Assembly: GCA_934667575.1 (NCBI GenBank)
Contig: CAKUME010000081.1
Location: 1 to 5,905 of the forward strand
Direction of reading: 5' to 3'
Length of the DNA: 5,905 bases
Origin: an uncultured Eubacteriales bacterium
GTDB lineage: Bacteria > Bacillota > Clostridia > Oscillospirales > Acutalibacteraceae
Shown piece after piece: positions 1 to 5,587 of the stretch; position 1 is the first letter of the stretch; each line of letters starts with the position of its first letter. A program made the translations under genes and the position numbers. Below the pieces are notes generated by a model that saw only the letters and a list, made by a program, of their open reading frames with translations, was not told the DNA's origin and did no database searches.

Positions 1-586
1 GATCGAAGCCGGCACCTATATGGCGGCTGCGGCGGCCACCGGCGGCGACGTGCTGGTGCGCAACGTGATCCCGAAGCATTTGGATTCGATCACGGCCAAG
101 CTCGAGGAGATGGGCGTGGCGGTGACCGAATACGACGATGCGGTGCGCATTGTGCGCAGCGGGCCGCTGCATCGCTGCAACATCAAAACCATGCCGCATC
201 CGGGCTTTCCCACCGATATGCAGCCCCAAATTGCGGTGCTGCTCGCCATGGCAGACGGCACGAGCATTCTCACCGAGGGCGTGTGGGATAACCGCTTCCG
301 CTATGTGGAAGAGCTGCGGCGCATGGGCGCGCAGGTGTCGGTCGATGGAAAAATTGCGGTGTTTGAAGGCGTGCCCGAGCTGACCGGCGCGCAGGTGCGC
401 GCAACCGATCTGCGTGCGGGCGCGGCGATGATCATCGCCGGGTTGGCGGCGCAGGGTGAAACCCAGATTGAGGACATCCGCTATATTGACCGCGGCTATG
501 AGCATGTGGTGGAAAAGCTGACGGCGCTCGGGGCGGACATCCGCCGCGTGGCGATTCCGGAGCAGTCTGCCGCAGTGGCGCTTTGA
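1..586 (+). CDS. murA: UDP-N-acetylglucosamine 1-carboxyvinyltransferase, C-terminal part (5' end outside window)
   Basis: MurA transfers enolpyruvate from phosphoenolpyruvate to UDP-GlcNAc, the first committed cytoplasmic step of peptidoglycan synthesis. The frame is open from base 2 and ends at TGA 584-586, giving 194 residues, roughly the last 45% of a usual protein of about 420 residues. Family landmarks appear in order: IEAGTYM at the start, HPGFPTDMQ near residues 66-74 (its Asp matches the catalytic Asp305 of E. coli MurA), a WDNRF segment, TDLRAGAAM near residue 138 (Arg matching E. coli Arg397), and a closing YIDRGYEHVVEKL block. No frameshift or internal stop is seen. Many Firmicutes carry two paralogues (murAA/murAB), and this fragment does not say which one it is. 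A hairpin terminator follows 16 bases after the stop, so murA is probably the last gene of its transcript. Confidence 0.97.
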   Translation, partial: IEAGTYMAAAAATGGDVLVRNVIPKHLDSITAKLEEMGVAVTEYDDAVRIVRSGPLHRCNIKTMPHPGFPTDMQPQIAVLLAMADGTSILTEGVWDNRFRYVEELRRMGAQVSVDGKIAVFEGVPELTGAQVRATDLRAGAAMIIAGLAAQGETQIEDIRYIDRGYEHVVEKLTALGADIRRVAIPEQSAAVAL

Positions 587-602
587 CCGGATTTTGATGC
601 TT

Positions 603-648
603 CGGACAGATTCCAATGGCGCAGCGGCGGTTGGAATTTGTCCGTTTT
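603..648 (+). terminator. Rho-independent terminator after murA
   Basis: Bases 603-616 (CGGACAGATTCCAA) pair with 631-644 (TTGGAATTTGTCCG) in a 14-bp stem with one G-U wobble and a 14-base loop. TTTT follows at 645-648. The T tract is short and the stem centre AT-rich, so termination may be incomplete. Its position just after the murA stop supports the call. Confidence 0.7.
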
Positions 649-665
649 GCTATACATATTATATT
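638..665 (+). promoter_or_regulatory. Candidate sigma-A promoter for the LUD / binding-protein / membrane-protein operon
   Basis: A -35 element TTGTCC (638-643, 4 of 6 consensus bases) lies 16 bases before a -10 element TATATT (660-665, 5 of 6). Transcription would begin near 672, about 30 bases before the ATG at 705. The -35 lies inside the right arm of the preceding terminator hairpin. This is a sequence match only. Confidence 0.5.
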
Positions 666-704
666 GGATTCCATGGAACTGGAACGGAAAGGACGAAACG
701 GAGT

Positions 705-1535
705 ATGGAACAGAATCGGAAAGAGCAGGCGCTGCGCGTGCTCGCGGCGCTCGAAAAAAACGGAATGACCGGAGAATGGGTCGAAACGGCCGCACAGGCG
801 CGCGCCGCAGTGGAACGCCGGCTGAACCCGGGCGATGTGATCGGGCTGGGCGGTTCCGAAACATTGCGGCAGTGCGGCATTCTGGAGCTGGCCTATGATC
901 CGAAATACCGGGTGATCGACCGCTACGAGGCCGGGCTGACGCCCGAGGCGCGCACGGAACGGCTGCGTGAATCGCTGGCGGCGGACGTGCTCCTGTGCAG
1001 CAGCAACGCCGTGACCGAAACGGGGCTGCTTTATAATGTAGACGGCACCTCCAACCGCGTGGCGGGCATTGCCTTTGGCCCCCGGCGCGTGATTATGGTG
1101 GTGGGCTGCCAAAAAATTGTGCCCGATTTGGCGGCGGCGGTCGAACGTGTGCGCACGGTTGCGGCGCCGCGCAACGCGCAGCGCCTGCATTGCGCGACCT
1201 ATTGCGCCGAAAAAGGCAAGTGTATGGCGTGCGGCCGGGAAATGGGCGCGGGCTGCACCAGCCCGCAGCGCATTTGCCGCAATTTTTTGGTGAGCGGCGC
1301 GCAGCCGGTGCCGGGGCGCATCCATGTGATCCTCGTGGGCGAGGAGGTCGGCGAGTGGCCGCCCGCCGCGGCGGGGGCCGCAACTGGATTTGCCGCGCGG
1401 CCGCGGTCGCGATGTGCGCCGGATTGGCGCTGTCGGCGGGCGCATGTGGGCGCGGGGCGCAGGAAATTGGCAGCAGCGCCGCGCAGACCGATTATCCCAT
1501 CTCGATCGGCGGTACGGTCATCTCGGAAAAAGTAA
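705..1535 (+). CDS. LUD-domain (DUF162) protein with an out-of-family C-terminal extension
   Basis: This is a LUD-domain protein, the fold found in LutB/LutC-type lactate-utilization proteins. Most clostridial single-domain members have no proven reaction. Family features seen: IGLGGSETL (residues 47-54), the stretch from CSSNAVTETG to NVDG (98-114), then NRVA, FGP, and VRTVAAPRNAQRL (149-161). A cysteine-rich end follows (Cys163, 167, 173, 176, 184, 191, the last in SPQRIC), possibly a metal or Fe-S site (inference). Members normally stop just after a motif like VILVGEELGF; here VILVGEEVGE ends at residue 217. Codon 218 is TGG (1356-1358), not a stop, and the frame continues 59 residues to TAA 1533-1535 as an Ala/Arg/Pro-rich tail overlapping the next gene by 181 bases. 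The true ancestral end is probably 1358. ATG 705 was chosen because it matches the family's N-terminus and follows GGAAAGGA (686-693, 11 bases away). The earlier in-frame TTG/ATG (594/597) would be translated through the terminator hairpin. Confidence 0.88.
   Translation: MEQNRKEQALRVLAALEKNGMTGEWVETAAQARAAVERRLNPGDVIGLGGSETLRQCGILELAYDPKYRVIDRYEAGLTPEARTERLRESLAADVLLCSSNAVTETGLLYNVDGTSNRVAGIAFGPRRVIMVVGCQKIVPDLAAAVERVRTVAAPRNAQRLHCATYCAEKGKCMACGREMGAGCTSPQRICRNFLVSGAQPVPGRIHVILVGEEVGEWPPAAAGAATGFAARPRSRCAPDWRCRRAHVGAGRRKLAAAPRRPIIPSRSAVRSSRKK
1341..1347 (+). promoter_or_regulatory. Ribosome binding site that fixes the GTG start of the binding-protein gene
   Basis: GAGGAGG lies 7 bases before GTG 1355, inside the final codons of the LUD gene. 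It picks GTG 1355 over an upstream in-frame TTG at 1190, and a lipoprotein signal peptide begins immediately at GTG 1355. Its position implies translational coupling between the two genes. Confidence 0.85.
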
Positions 1536-2584
1536 AAAAAGCGGCGGTGTATTCCGATTCGCTGGCGGCGGTGGTGCGGGCGCTGGGCTCGGGCTATGAG
1601 CTCCGGCTGGCGGCACGCGGCACCAACTGCACCGATCGCGCAATCGCTTCGCTGCCCGAAGCGGGCGCGCCCGGCGCCATCGACGCGGACAAGCTCGCCG
1701 AGCTGGGCGTGGATTTGGTGCTGACGGAGCAGGAGCTGACCGACGCGGAAAAAGCCGCGCTCGCGCAAAAGAAAATTCCCGCGCTCACGCTGCCCCGCGC
1801 GGCCGACCGCAGCACGCTCACGGAGCTGTATGTTCAGGTGGGCAGCGCGATGAGCGGCGGCAAAACCGGTTACGAAGAAGCGCAGCGCCGTGTGAATCAG
1901 CTGCTGATGCAGCTCGACGATGTGCAGCGCGTGATCCCCAAGGGCGAATCCACGCCGGTGGCGGGATATATTGGGGCAGACGGGCAGTTTGCCACCAACG
2001 CCACGTTCACGGGGCGGCTGCTGGAATATGCAGGCGCGCGCAATCTGGCGGCGGATCAGTCGGATTTTACCGCCGACGAGCTGGCGACCGCCAACCCGGC
2101 CATGTTGTTTTGTGCGGCGGGCACCAAGGAGCAGATCGCGGCCGACCCGCGCTTTTCCGGTTTGGACGCGGTCAAAAATGGAAAGCTCGTTGAAATTCCT
2201 GCCGAGGAAGTGGAAGAGCAGGGTAGCGCCATGCTCACCGGCGTCATTCGCATGGCGGCGGCGCTCTATCCGTCGCTGCAGTCGGAGGGGCTGCTCGATC
2301 GCATTTCGGGCGCATCGTCGTCCGGCGAGAGTTCATCGGATGCATCGTCGGGGCAAAGCTATGCGGCGGTGGACGAAAATTCCGATCGTGAGGCCATCCT
2401 GAAATTGCAGGATCGTCTGATTGAGCTGGGATATATGGACCCGCCGGGCGACGGCATTTACGGCTACTGGACCCGGGCCTGCGTGCTCGAATTCCAGCGC
2501 CGGGCGGAGCTGCCGCAGACTGGCACGGCAGATGAAAACACAATGCAGGCGCTCTACGCCGAAAATGCGCCGAAGGGCGGCTGA
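1355..2584 (+). CDS. Lipoprotein: BtuF/FhuD-like solute-binding domain fused to a C-terminal peptidoglycan-binding domain
   Basis: The 409-residue product starts with a lipoprotein signal: basic N-terminus, hydrophobic residues 12-30, and lipobox LSAGAC with Cys31 as the likely lipidated residue (Ala at -3 is a weaker fit). Residues about 45-310 resemble class III periplasmic binding proteins of the cobalamin/siderophore type: an early SDSLAAVVRALGSGYEL helix, then IDADKLAELGVDLVLTEQEL (109-128), the typical 'pinned on a substrate' region, a long central helix (about 172-192), and a second lobe with GRLLEYAGARN and PAMLFCA. A serine-rich linker (10 Ser in 318-335) leads to a PG_binding_1-like repeat (about 344-402: ILKLQDRLIELGY, DGIYGYWTRACVLEFQR, GTADENTMQAL). 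The protein could therefore be tethered both to membrane lipid and to peptidoglycan. Its ligand cannot be read from sequence, and no ABC permease or ATPase lies in the window. It is translationally coupled to the LUD gene and 36 bases upstream of a membrane-protein gene. Confidence 0.88.
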   Translation: MAARRGGGRNWICRAAAVAMCAGLALSAGACGRGAQEIGSSAAQTDYPISIGGTVISEKVKKAAVYSDSLAAVVRALGSGYELRLAARGTNCTDRAIASLPEAGAPGAIDADKLAELGVDLVLTEQELTDAEKAALAQKKIPALTLPRAADRSTLTELYVQVGSAMSGGKTGYEEAQRRVNQLLMQLDDVQRVIPKGESTPVAGYIGADGQFATNATFTGRLLEYAGARNLAADQSDFTADELATANPAMLFCAAGTKEQIAADPRFSGLDAVKNGKLVEIPAEEVEEQGSAMLTGVIRMAAALYPSLQSEGLLDRISGASSSGESSSDASSGQSYAAVDENSDREAILKLQDRLIELGYMDPPGDGIYGYWTRACVLEFQRRAELPQTGTADENTMQALYAENAPKGG

Positions 2585-2620
2585 TGCCGCGCAAACTCGA
2601 CCAAAGAGAGGAAGGGTCAA

Positions 2621-3415
2621 ATGCCACGGTTTATTGAAGACGATCAAGAAAAGCGCCCCCCGCAGCGGCACGCCAAAAAGGCCGATGCCGCAGACGGCGC
2701 GCGGTTTTACGGTGATCCTGCACCTGATGCGAATCCTGCGCCCGCGCAGCCGCCCCGGCGCGGCGCCGACCCCTTTTATATTCTGATGGTGGTGCTGATC
2801 GCGGCGGTGGCGGCGCTCACGGCCAGCGTGGTGGCGCTGCTGGCCGGTTCGGCGCGCTATGCCGCCCAGAGCTCCGGCAGCACGGTGACGGAGGTCCGTT
2901 CCATGCCGGAATCCGAATCCGGCCGAGGCGAGTCGTCCGGCTCCGGCAGTGCGGACAGCTCCTCCCGGTGGACGTCCGATTCAAGCGCGGCATCGTCGTC
3001 GGCCGAAAGCGACCGTGCATCGTCGGCACACGGCACGCCGTCGCTGGATGAGGCGGCGGCCACCGCTGCGTTTGAGCAAAACTCCGTCGATCGCAAAAAA
3101 ACGGCGGCGCTTCAAACTGCACACACCACCACCGCGATGCTTCAGGTGTACGACACGGCGCTCAGCGGCTGGAAAACGGCGATCAATGCAATGAACAACG
3201 AGCTGCGCCGCTACGGTGAAGCCACCGACGACGAGCAGACAAAGTGGGAGCAGGAAGTGAGCCGCCGCACGGCTGCGCGCGAGGAAGAGCTGCGTGCGGG
3301 CGGCGGGTCGCTGGCCAAAAACCAATTGGCCGAATATCGCGACCAGCAATACCGCGACCGCGCGCTGGCGTTGTTTTTGCGCCTGCGCCGCTACGATGCG
3401 GACTACATGTTCTGA
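2621..3415 (+). CDS. Single-pass membrane protein with serine-rich stalk and charged helical C-terminal domain; function unknown
   Basis: I do not recognise a named family. The 264 residues read as a charged, proline-rich cytoplasmic N-terminus (1-51), one strong transmembrane helix (about 52-76), a disordered stalk with 22 Ser among residues 84-135, and a helical, charged C-terminal domain (about 142-262) rich in Arg, Glu and Gln and ending YDADYMF. No signal-peptidase or lipobox site is obvious, so a type II-like orientation (C-terminus outside) is inferred. Start ATG 2621 follows GAGAGGAAGG closely, with AGGA ending 8 bases before it. The stop is TGA 3413-3415. The 36-base gap from the binding-protein gene has no terminator, and one follows this gene, so it is probably the last gene of the operon. 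Its serine-rich spacer resembles the linker of its upstream neighbour, suggesting that both act in the envelope (inference). Confidence 0.85.
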   Translation: MPRFIEDDQEKRPPQRHAKKADAADGARFYGDPAPDANPAPAQPPRRGADPFYILMVVLIAAVAALTASVVALLAGSARYAAQSSGSTVTEVRSMPESESGRGESSGSGSADSSSRWTSDSSAASSSAESDRASSAHGTPSLDEAAATAAFEQNSVDRKKTAALQTAHTTTAMLQVYDTALSGWKTAINAMNNELRRYGEATDDEQTKWEQEVSRRTAAREEELRAGGGSLAKNQLAEYRDQQYRDRALALFLRLRRYDADYMF

Positions 3416-3437
3416 TTTTGAATATTTATACATTTTT

Positions 3438-3468
3438 CGCTCCGACGCCAAACGCCGGGGCGCTTTTT
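3438..3468 (+). terminator. Rho-independent terminator of the LUD / binding-protein / membrane-protein operon
   Basis: CGCTCCGACG (3438-3447) pairs with CGCCGGGGCG (3453-3462). The stem is 10 bp with one G-U wobble and one A/C mismatch, around a five-base loop CCAAA. C and TTTTT (3464-3468) follow. It lies 22 bases after the stop at 3415. On the opposite strand the hairpin is followed by A's, so it is plus-strand specific. Confidence 0.75.
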
Positions 3469-3484
3469 GACGTGTGCGGCACAC

Positions 3485-3530
3485 AAAAAACAGCAATAAA
3501 GGGCCGCACGAATCATTTCGTGCGGCCCTT
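3485..3530 (-). terminator. Rho-independent terminator of the AbrB-like gene
   Basis: A perfect 14-bp stem (3499-3512 with 3517-3530, core GGGCCGCACGAA) closes a TCAT tetraloop as written on the plus strand. Read on the minus strand it begins 20 bases after the gene's TGA and is followed by TTTATTGC and then six T's (3490-3485). The plus-strand side has no T run. It is the strongest terminator in the window. Confidence 0.9.
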
Positions 3531-3550
3531 GAATATGTTCGCAGATGCAA

Positions 3551-3796
3551 TCAGATGGCCTTGACCAGGTTCTCGATGCAGCGCTTGCAGATATTCTTGC
3601 CCTTGTAGAGCACGATATCGGTGTCTTCATTGCAGAAAATGCAAGCCGGCTGATATTTCTTCAGCACGATGCGGTCTTCGTCCACGAAGATCTCGAGCGA
3701 AGAGTCTTCGGTGACATTGAGCGTTTTGCGCAGTTCGATGGGCAGCACGATGCGGCCAACCGAGTCAATTTTGCGAACAATACCAATGGATTTCAT
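3551..3796 (-). CDS. AbrB/SpoVT-family transition-state regulator with C-terminal zinc ribbon
   Basis: This 81-residue protein has an N-terminal swapped-hairpin AbrB DNA-binding domain (about 1-48): IGIVRKIDSVGRIVLPIELR followed by TLNVTEDSSLEIFVDEDRIVLKK. Such domains dimerise and bind AT-rich promoter DNA, and in Firmicutes they control the shift to stationary phase or sporulation. A short treble-clef or ribbon follows with Cys52-x2-Cys55 and Cys70-x2-Cys73, probably binding zinc. This is a common clostridial form, shorter than B. subtilis AbrB/SpoVT in its C-terminal part and different in type. Start ATG 3796 follows AGAGGGA with a 7-base gap. It has its own promoter and terminator, so it is a monocistronic gene. 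Its targets are not known; the AT-rich DNA next to it, upstream of spmA, is a possible one (inference). Confidence 0.95.
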   Translation of the reverse strand: MKSIGIVRKIDSVGRIVLPIELRKTLNVTEDSSLEIFVDEDRIVLKKYQPACIFCNEDTDIVLYKGKNICKRCIENLVKAI

Positions 3797-3843
3797 GGAG
3801 CAGTCCCTCTTTCATCAAAAAAATTTGGAAATCCCGTAGCAAC

Positions 3844-3872
3844 ATTATACGACACAAAAAATGCTTTGTCAA
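3844..3872 (-). promoter_or_regulatory. Full-consensus sigma-A promoter of the AbrB-like gene
   Basis: On the minus strand TTGACA (3872-3867) and TATAAT (3849-3844) are separated by exactly 17 bases, matching both hexamers perfectly. Transcription would start near 3837, giving a leader of about 40 bases before ATG 3796. Such a strong promoter suggests heavy vegetative expression unless repressed, for example by autoregulation as known for AbrB. Confidence 0.93.
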
Positions 3873-4167
3873 GTCAGTGCAGGGAAAATCTTTCGTTTTT
3901 CAGTAGATTTTGTAAAACATGACGCATTCCCGTCGAAATCATCCAGAAGCATATCATCTGCACTCGATTTTACGGAAAAAGCCGCGAAAAATTGCGTTTT
4001 CCGCATCGATTTTCGCGCTTGCAATATGTCCAAACGAACGGGTAAAATGACATGCTGCACCAACTTGTGCGGAAAATTGTAAGAGAATCCGGCGGTTCCC
4101 TGCGCAAGAAAAACCAAGAATAGCTCGAAAATTGGATAATTTTGAAATAAAAAGGTAAAAATGCCCG
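3873..4167. other. AT-rich intergenic region between the divergent AbrB-like gene and spmA; no convincing gene
   Basis: This stretch of about 295 bases is much richer in A+T than its surroundings. Short open frames exist on both strands (up to about 120 codons on the minus strand), but they lack a ribosome site and a recognisable protein pattern. It holds the inverted repeat at 3983-4017 and a direct repeat TCGATTTT at 3964-3971 and 4006-4013. A regulatory role is inferred from composition and position only. Confidence 0.6.
3983..4017. repeat. Inverted repeat in the AbrB-spmA intergenic region
   Basis: CGCGAAAA (3983-3990) and TTTTCGCG (4010-4017) are perfect 8-base inverted copies around a 19-base centre. 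An overlapping second pair, GGAAAA (3974-3979) and TTTTCC (3997-4002), competes with it, so alternative folds are possible. It could be a protein-binding palindrome or an RNA hairpin; no function is shown. Confidence 0.5.
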
Positions 4168-4196
4168 GTATATTGCTGCCTTTTCCCGCATAAGTA
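4168..4196 (+). promoter_or_regulatory. Weak sigma-E-like promoter candidate for spmA-spmB
   Basis: GTATATT (4168-4174) fits the sigma-E -35 pattern KMATATT at 6 of 7 positions. After a 14-base spacer comes CATAAGTA (4189-4196), which keeps only the CATA of the -10 pattern CATACAMT. Transcription would begin near 4203, about 30 bases before spmA. In B. subtilis spmA-spmB is expressed under sigma-E (established), so position and family support the match. The poor -10 keeps confidence low. Confidence 0.35.
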
Positions 4197-4233
4197 TCGA
4201 ACAGGCTCAACGCGAACAAAGGGGGCGGCAAAC

Positions 4234-4863
4234 ATGATGAATGTGCTATGGCCGGTGTTGATGCTGGCGGCCGTGATTTGCGGCGCAGCCACCGGGCGAA
4301 TGGAGGCGGTCACGGGCGCGCTGCTTTCGGGTGCGGCCGACGCGGTTGCGCTGGCGCTGACCCTGCTTGGGGTGATGAGCCTTTGGAGCGGGCTGATGCG
4401 CGTGGCGGAGCGCGCGGGGCTCACGCGAGCGCTGGCGCGGCTGTTTGCGCCGCTGCTGCGGGTGCTTTTCCCGGGGCTGGAGCCCGACAGCGCTGCGGCG
4501 CAAGCCATTTGCATGAACGTGGCCGCCAATCTGCTTGGCATGGGCAACGCGGCCACGCCGTTTGGGCTGGCGGCCATGAAGGAGCTCGCGCGCCGCAGCT
4601 CCACGCCGGGTGTTGCGAGCAACGATATGATCACATTTGTGGTGATGAACACCGCGTGCCTGCAATTGCTGCCGTCTACCATCGCGGCGCTGCGGCAGGC
4701 GGCAGGAAGCGCCGCGCCGTTCGATATCACGCCGTGCGTGTGGATCACGTCGGCGGTTTCGCTGAGTGTGGGGCTGCTCACGGCGTGGGCGCTCCGGCTG
4801 CCGGAACACATTCGGCGCGGTGCGGCGGCTTCACGGCGCAGCGCGCATGCCCCAGCGGGATAA
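4234..4863 (+). CDS. spmA: Spore maturation protein A
   Basis: SpmA is an integral membrane protein made in the mother cell during sporulation. With SpmB it is needed for full dehydration of the spore core, and mutants give spores of low heat resistance. The 209-residue product is close to B. subtilis SpmA (196 residues) with a slightly longer, Arg/Ala-rich tail. Family motifs seen are LWSGLMRVAERAGL (50-63), LFPGLEPDSAAAQAICMN (78-95), the signature AANLLGMGNAATPFGLAAMKEL (97-118), and DMITFVVMNTACLQLLPST (131-149). Hydrophobic segments fall near 3-19, 36-58, 133-155 and 168-188. ATG 4234 follows AAAGGGGG (4218-4225) with an 8-base gap. The stop is TAA 4861-4863. spmB follows after 113 bases with no obvious terminator between, so the two are probably co-transcribed. 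Confidence 0.96.
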   Translation: MMNVLWPVLMLAAVICGAATGRMEAVTGALLSGAADAVALALTLLGVMSLWSGLMRVAERAGLTRALARLFAPLLRVLFPGLEPDSAAAQAICMNVAANLLGMGNAATPFGLAAMKELARRSSTPGVASNDMITFVVMNTACLQLLPSTIAALRQAAGSAAPFDITPCVWITSAVSLSVGLLTAWALRLPEHIRRGAAASRRSAHAPAG

Positions 4864-4976
4864 ATGCGGCGGTAAGCCATTTCGAGCAATGCAGATGCAA
4901 GCACGCAGCCGAATGCGCGCGAGCCGGTTCCCGCGCCAAGCGCGCGGACGTGCGGCGAAAAGGAAGGTGAAGCAAA

Positions 4977-5504
4977 ATGCTGCAAAGCGTGGGCGCCTGG
5001 GCGGCGCCGGCGATGGTGTCGGTCATTCTTTTGGCGGCGCTCGTGCGACGGGTGCCGGCATTTTCGGAATTCACGGCCGGCGCGCAGTCCGGCGCGCAGA
5101 GCTGTGTGGGCATTTTTCCGTCGCTCATTGGGCTGATCACCGCAGTGGCCATGCTGCGCGCATCGGGGCTGCCGGAGCTGCTTGCGCAGGCGGTTGCCCC
5201 GCTCACCGCTCGGCTCGGTCTTCCTGCGGAGCTGATGCCGCTGGTGCTGCTGCGGCCGGTTTCGGGCAGCGGATCGATTGCACTGCTGCGGGAGCTGCTG
5301 CAAACGCAGGGGCCCGACGGCTTTGCGGGCCGCGTGGCTGCGGTGATGGCGGGTGCGACCGAAACCACGTTTTACACGCTCACCGTGTATTATGGCGCAG
5401 CGGGCGTGCGCAAAACCCGCCACACGCTCCCGGCCGCGGCCGCGGCCGACGCTACCTGTGTGCTTGTGGCGCTGCTTACGGTGCGCTGGATGTTCCGCGG
5501 CTGA
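4977..5504 (+). CDS. spmB: Spore maturation protein B
   Basis: SpmB is the membrane partner of SpmA in spore-core dehydration and belongs to the nucleoside-recognition (Gate) domain group. The 175 residues match the usual length (178 in B. subtilis). Motifs include FSEFTAGAQSG (29-39), IFPSLIGLITAVAMLRASG (46-64), LLRPVSGSGSIALLRELL (91-108), and the signature from TETTFYTLTVYYGAAGV to RKTRHTL (128-151). Hydrophobic helices span most of the protein. ATG 4977 follows AGGTGA (4965-4970) with a 6-base gap. The stop is TGA 5502-5504. The gap behind spmA (4864-4976) is GC-rich and holds only a small GCGCGC inverted pair (4915-4920 with 4940-4945). No clear terminator separates spmB from the htpG promoter. 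Confidence 0.96.
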   Translation: MLQSVGAWAAPAMVSVILLAALVRRVPAFSEFTAGAQSGAQSCVGIFPSLIGLITAVAMLRASGLPELLAQAVAPLTARLGLPAELMPLVLLRPVSGSGSIALLRELLQTQGPDGFAGRVAAVMAGATETTFYTLTVYYGAAGVRKTRHTLPAAAAADATCVLVALLTVRWMFRG

Positions 5505-5551
5505 CCTATAAAATATTCACAATTTGTTTACAACAATCCATCGCGACTCCC

Positions 5552-5580
5552 TTGATTTTTCTGCCAGACGCGTGTACAAT
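5552..5580 (+). promoter_or_regulatory. Sigma-A promoter of htpG
   Basis: TTGATT (5552-5557) and TACAAT (5575-5580) are spaced by 17 bases. The predicted start near 5587 falls at the first bases of the CIRCE operator, the arrangement expected for HrcA repression. Confidence 0.85.
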
Positions 5581-5587
5581 ATTATTG

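Noticed and set aside
594..704. Earlier in-frame start of the LUD gene at 594/597
   Set aside because: The added residues would be encoded by the terminator hairpin and promoter, and no ribosome site precedes them.
1190..1354. Upstream extension of the binding-protein gene from TTG 1190
   Set aside because: It would put about 55 Arg/Gly-rich residues before the signal peptide. GTG 1355 has a GAGGAGG ribosome site at good spacing.
1356..1358. Programmed frameshift or stop-codon recoding at the LUD/binding-protein junction
   Set aside because: There is no stop here to recode. The binding-protein gene has its own start and ribosome site, and TGA acts as a normal stop in murA and other genes of the window.
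432..1445. 337-codon open frame on the minus strand over murA and the LUD gene
   Set aside because: It is antisense to two well-recognised genes, with Arg/Pro/His-rich composition and no start signal. It is a GC-driven shadow.
4019..4048. Possible plus-strand sigma-A promoter (TTGCAA, 18 bases, TAAAAT)
   Set aside because: The -35 is weak, and it would leave a leader of nearly 180 bases with no identified RNA. Such matches are expected by chance in AT-rich DNA.
3869..4231. 120-codon minus-strand open frame in the intergenic region
   Set aside because: It has no ribosome site and no family pattern, and it overlaps the -35 of the AbrB promoter at one end.
3954..5423. 489-codon open frame on the minus strand
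   Set aside because: It lies antisense to spmA and spmB, is rich in Ala, Arg, His and Pro, has no ribosome site, and matches no protein pattern. It is a shadow of GC-rich coding DNA.
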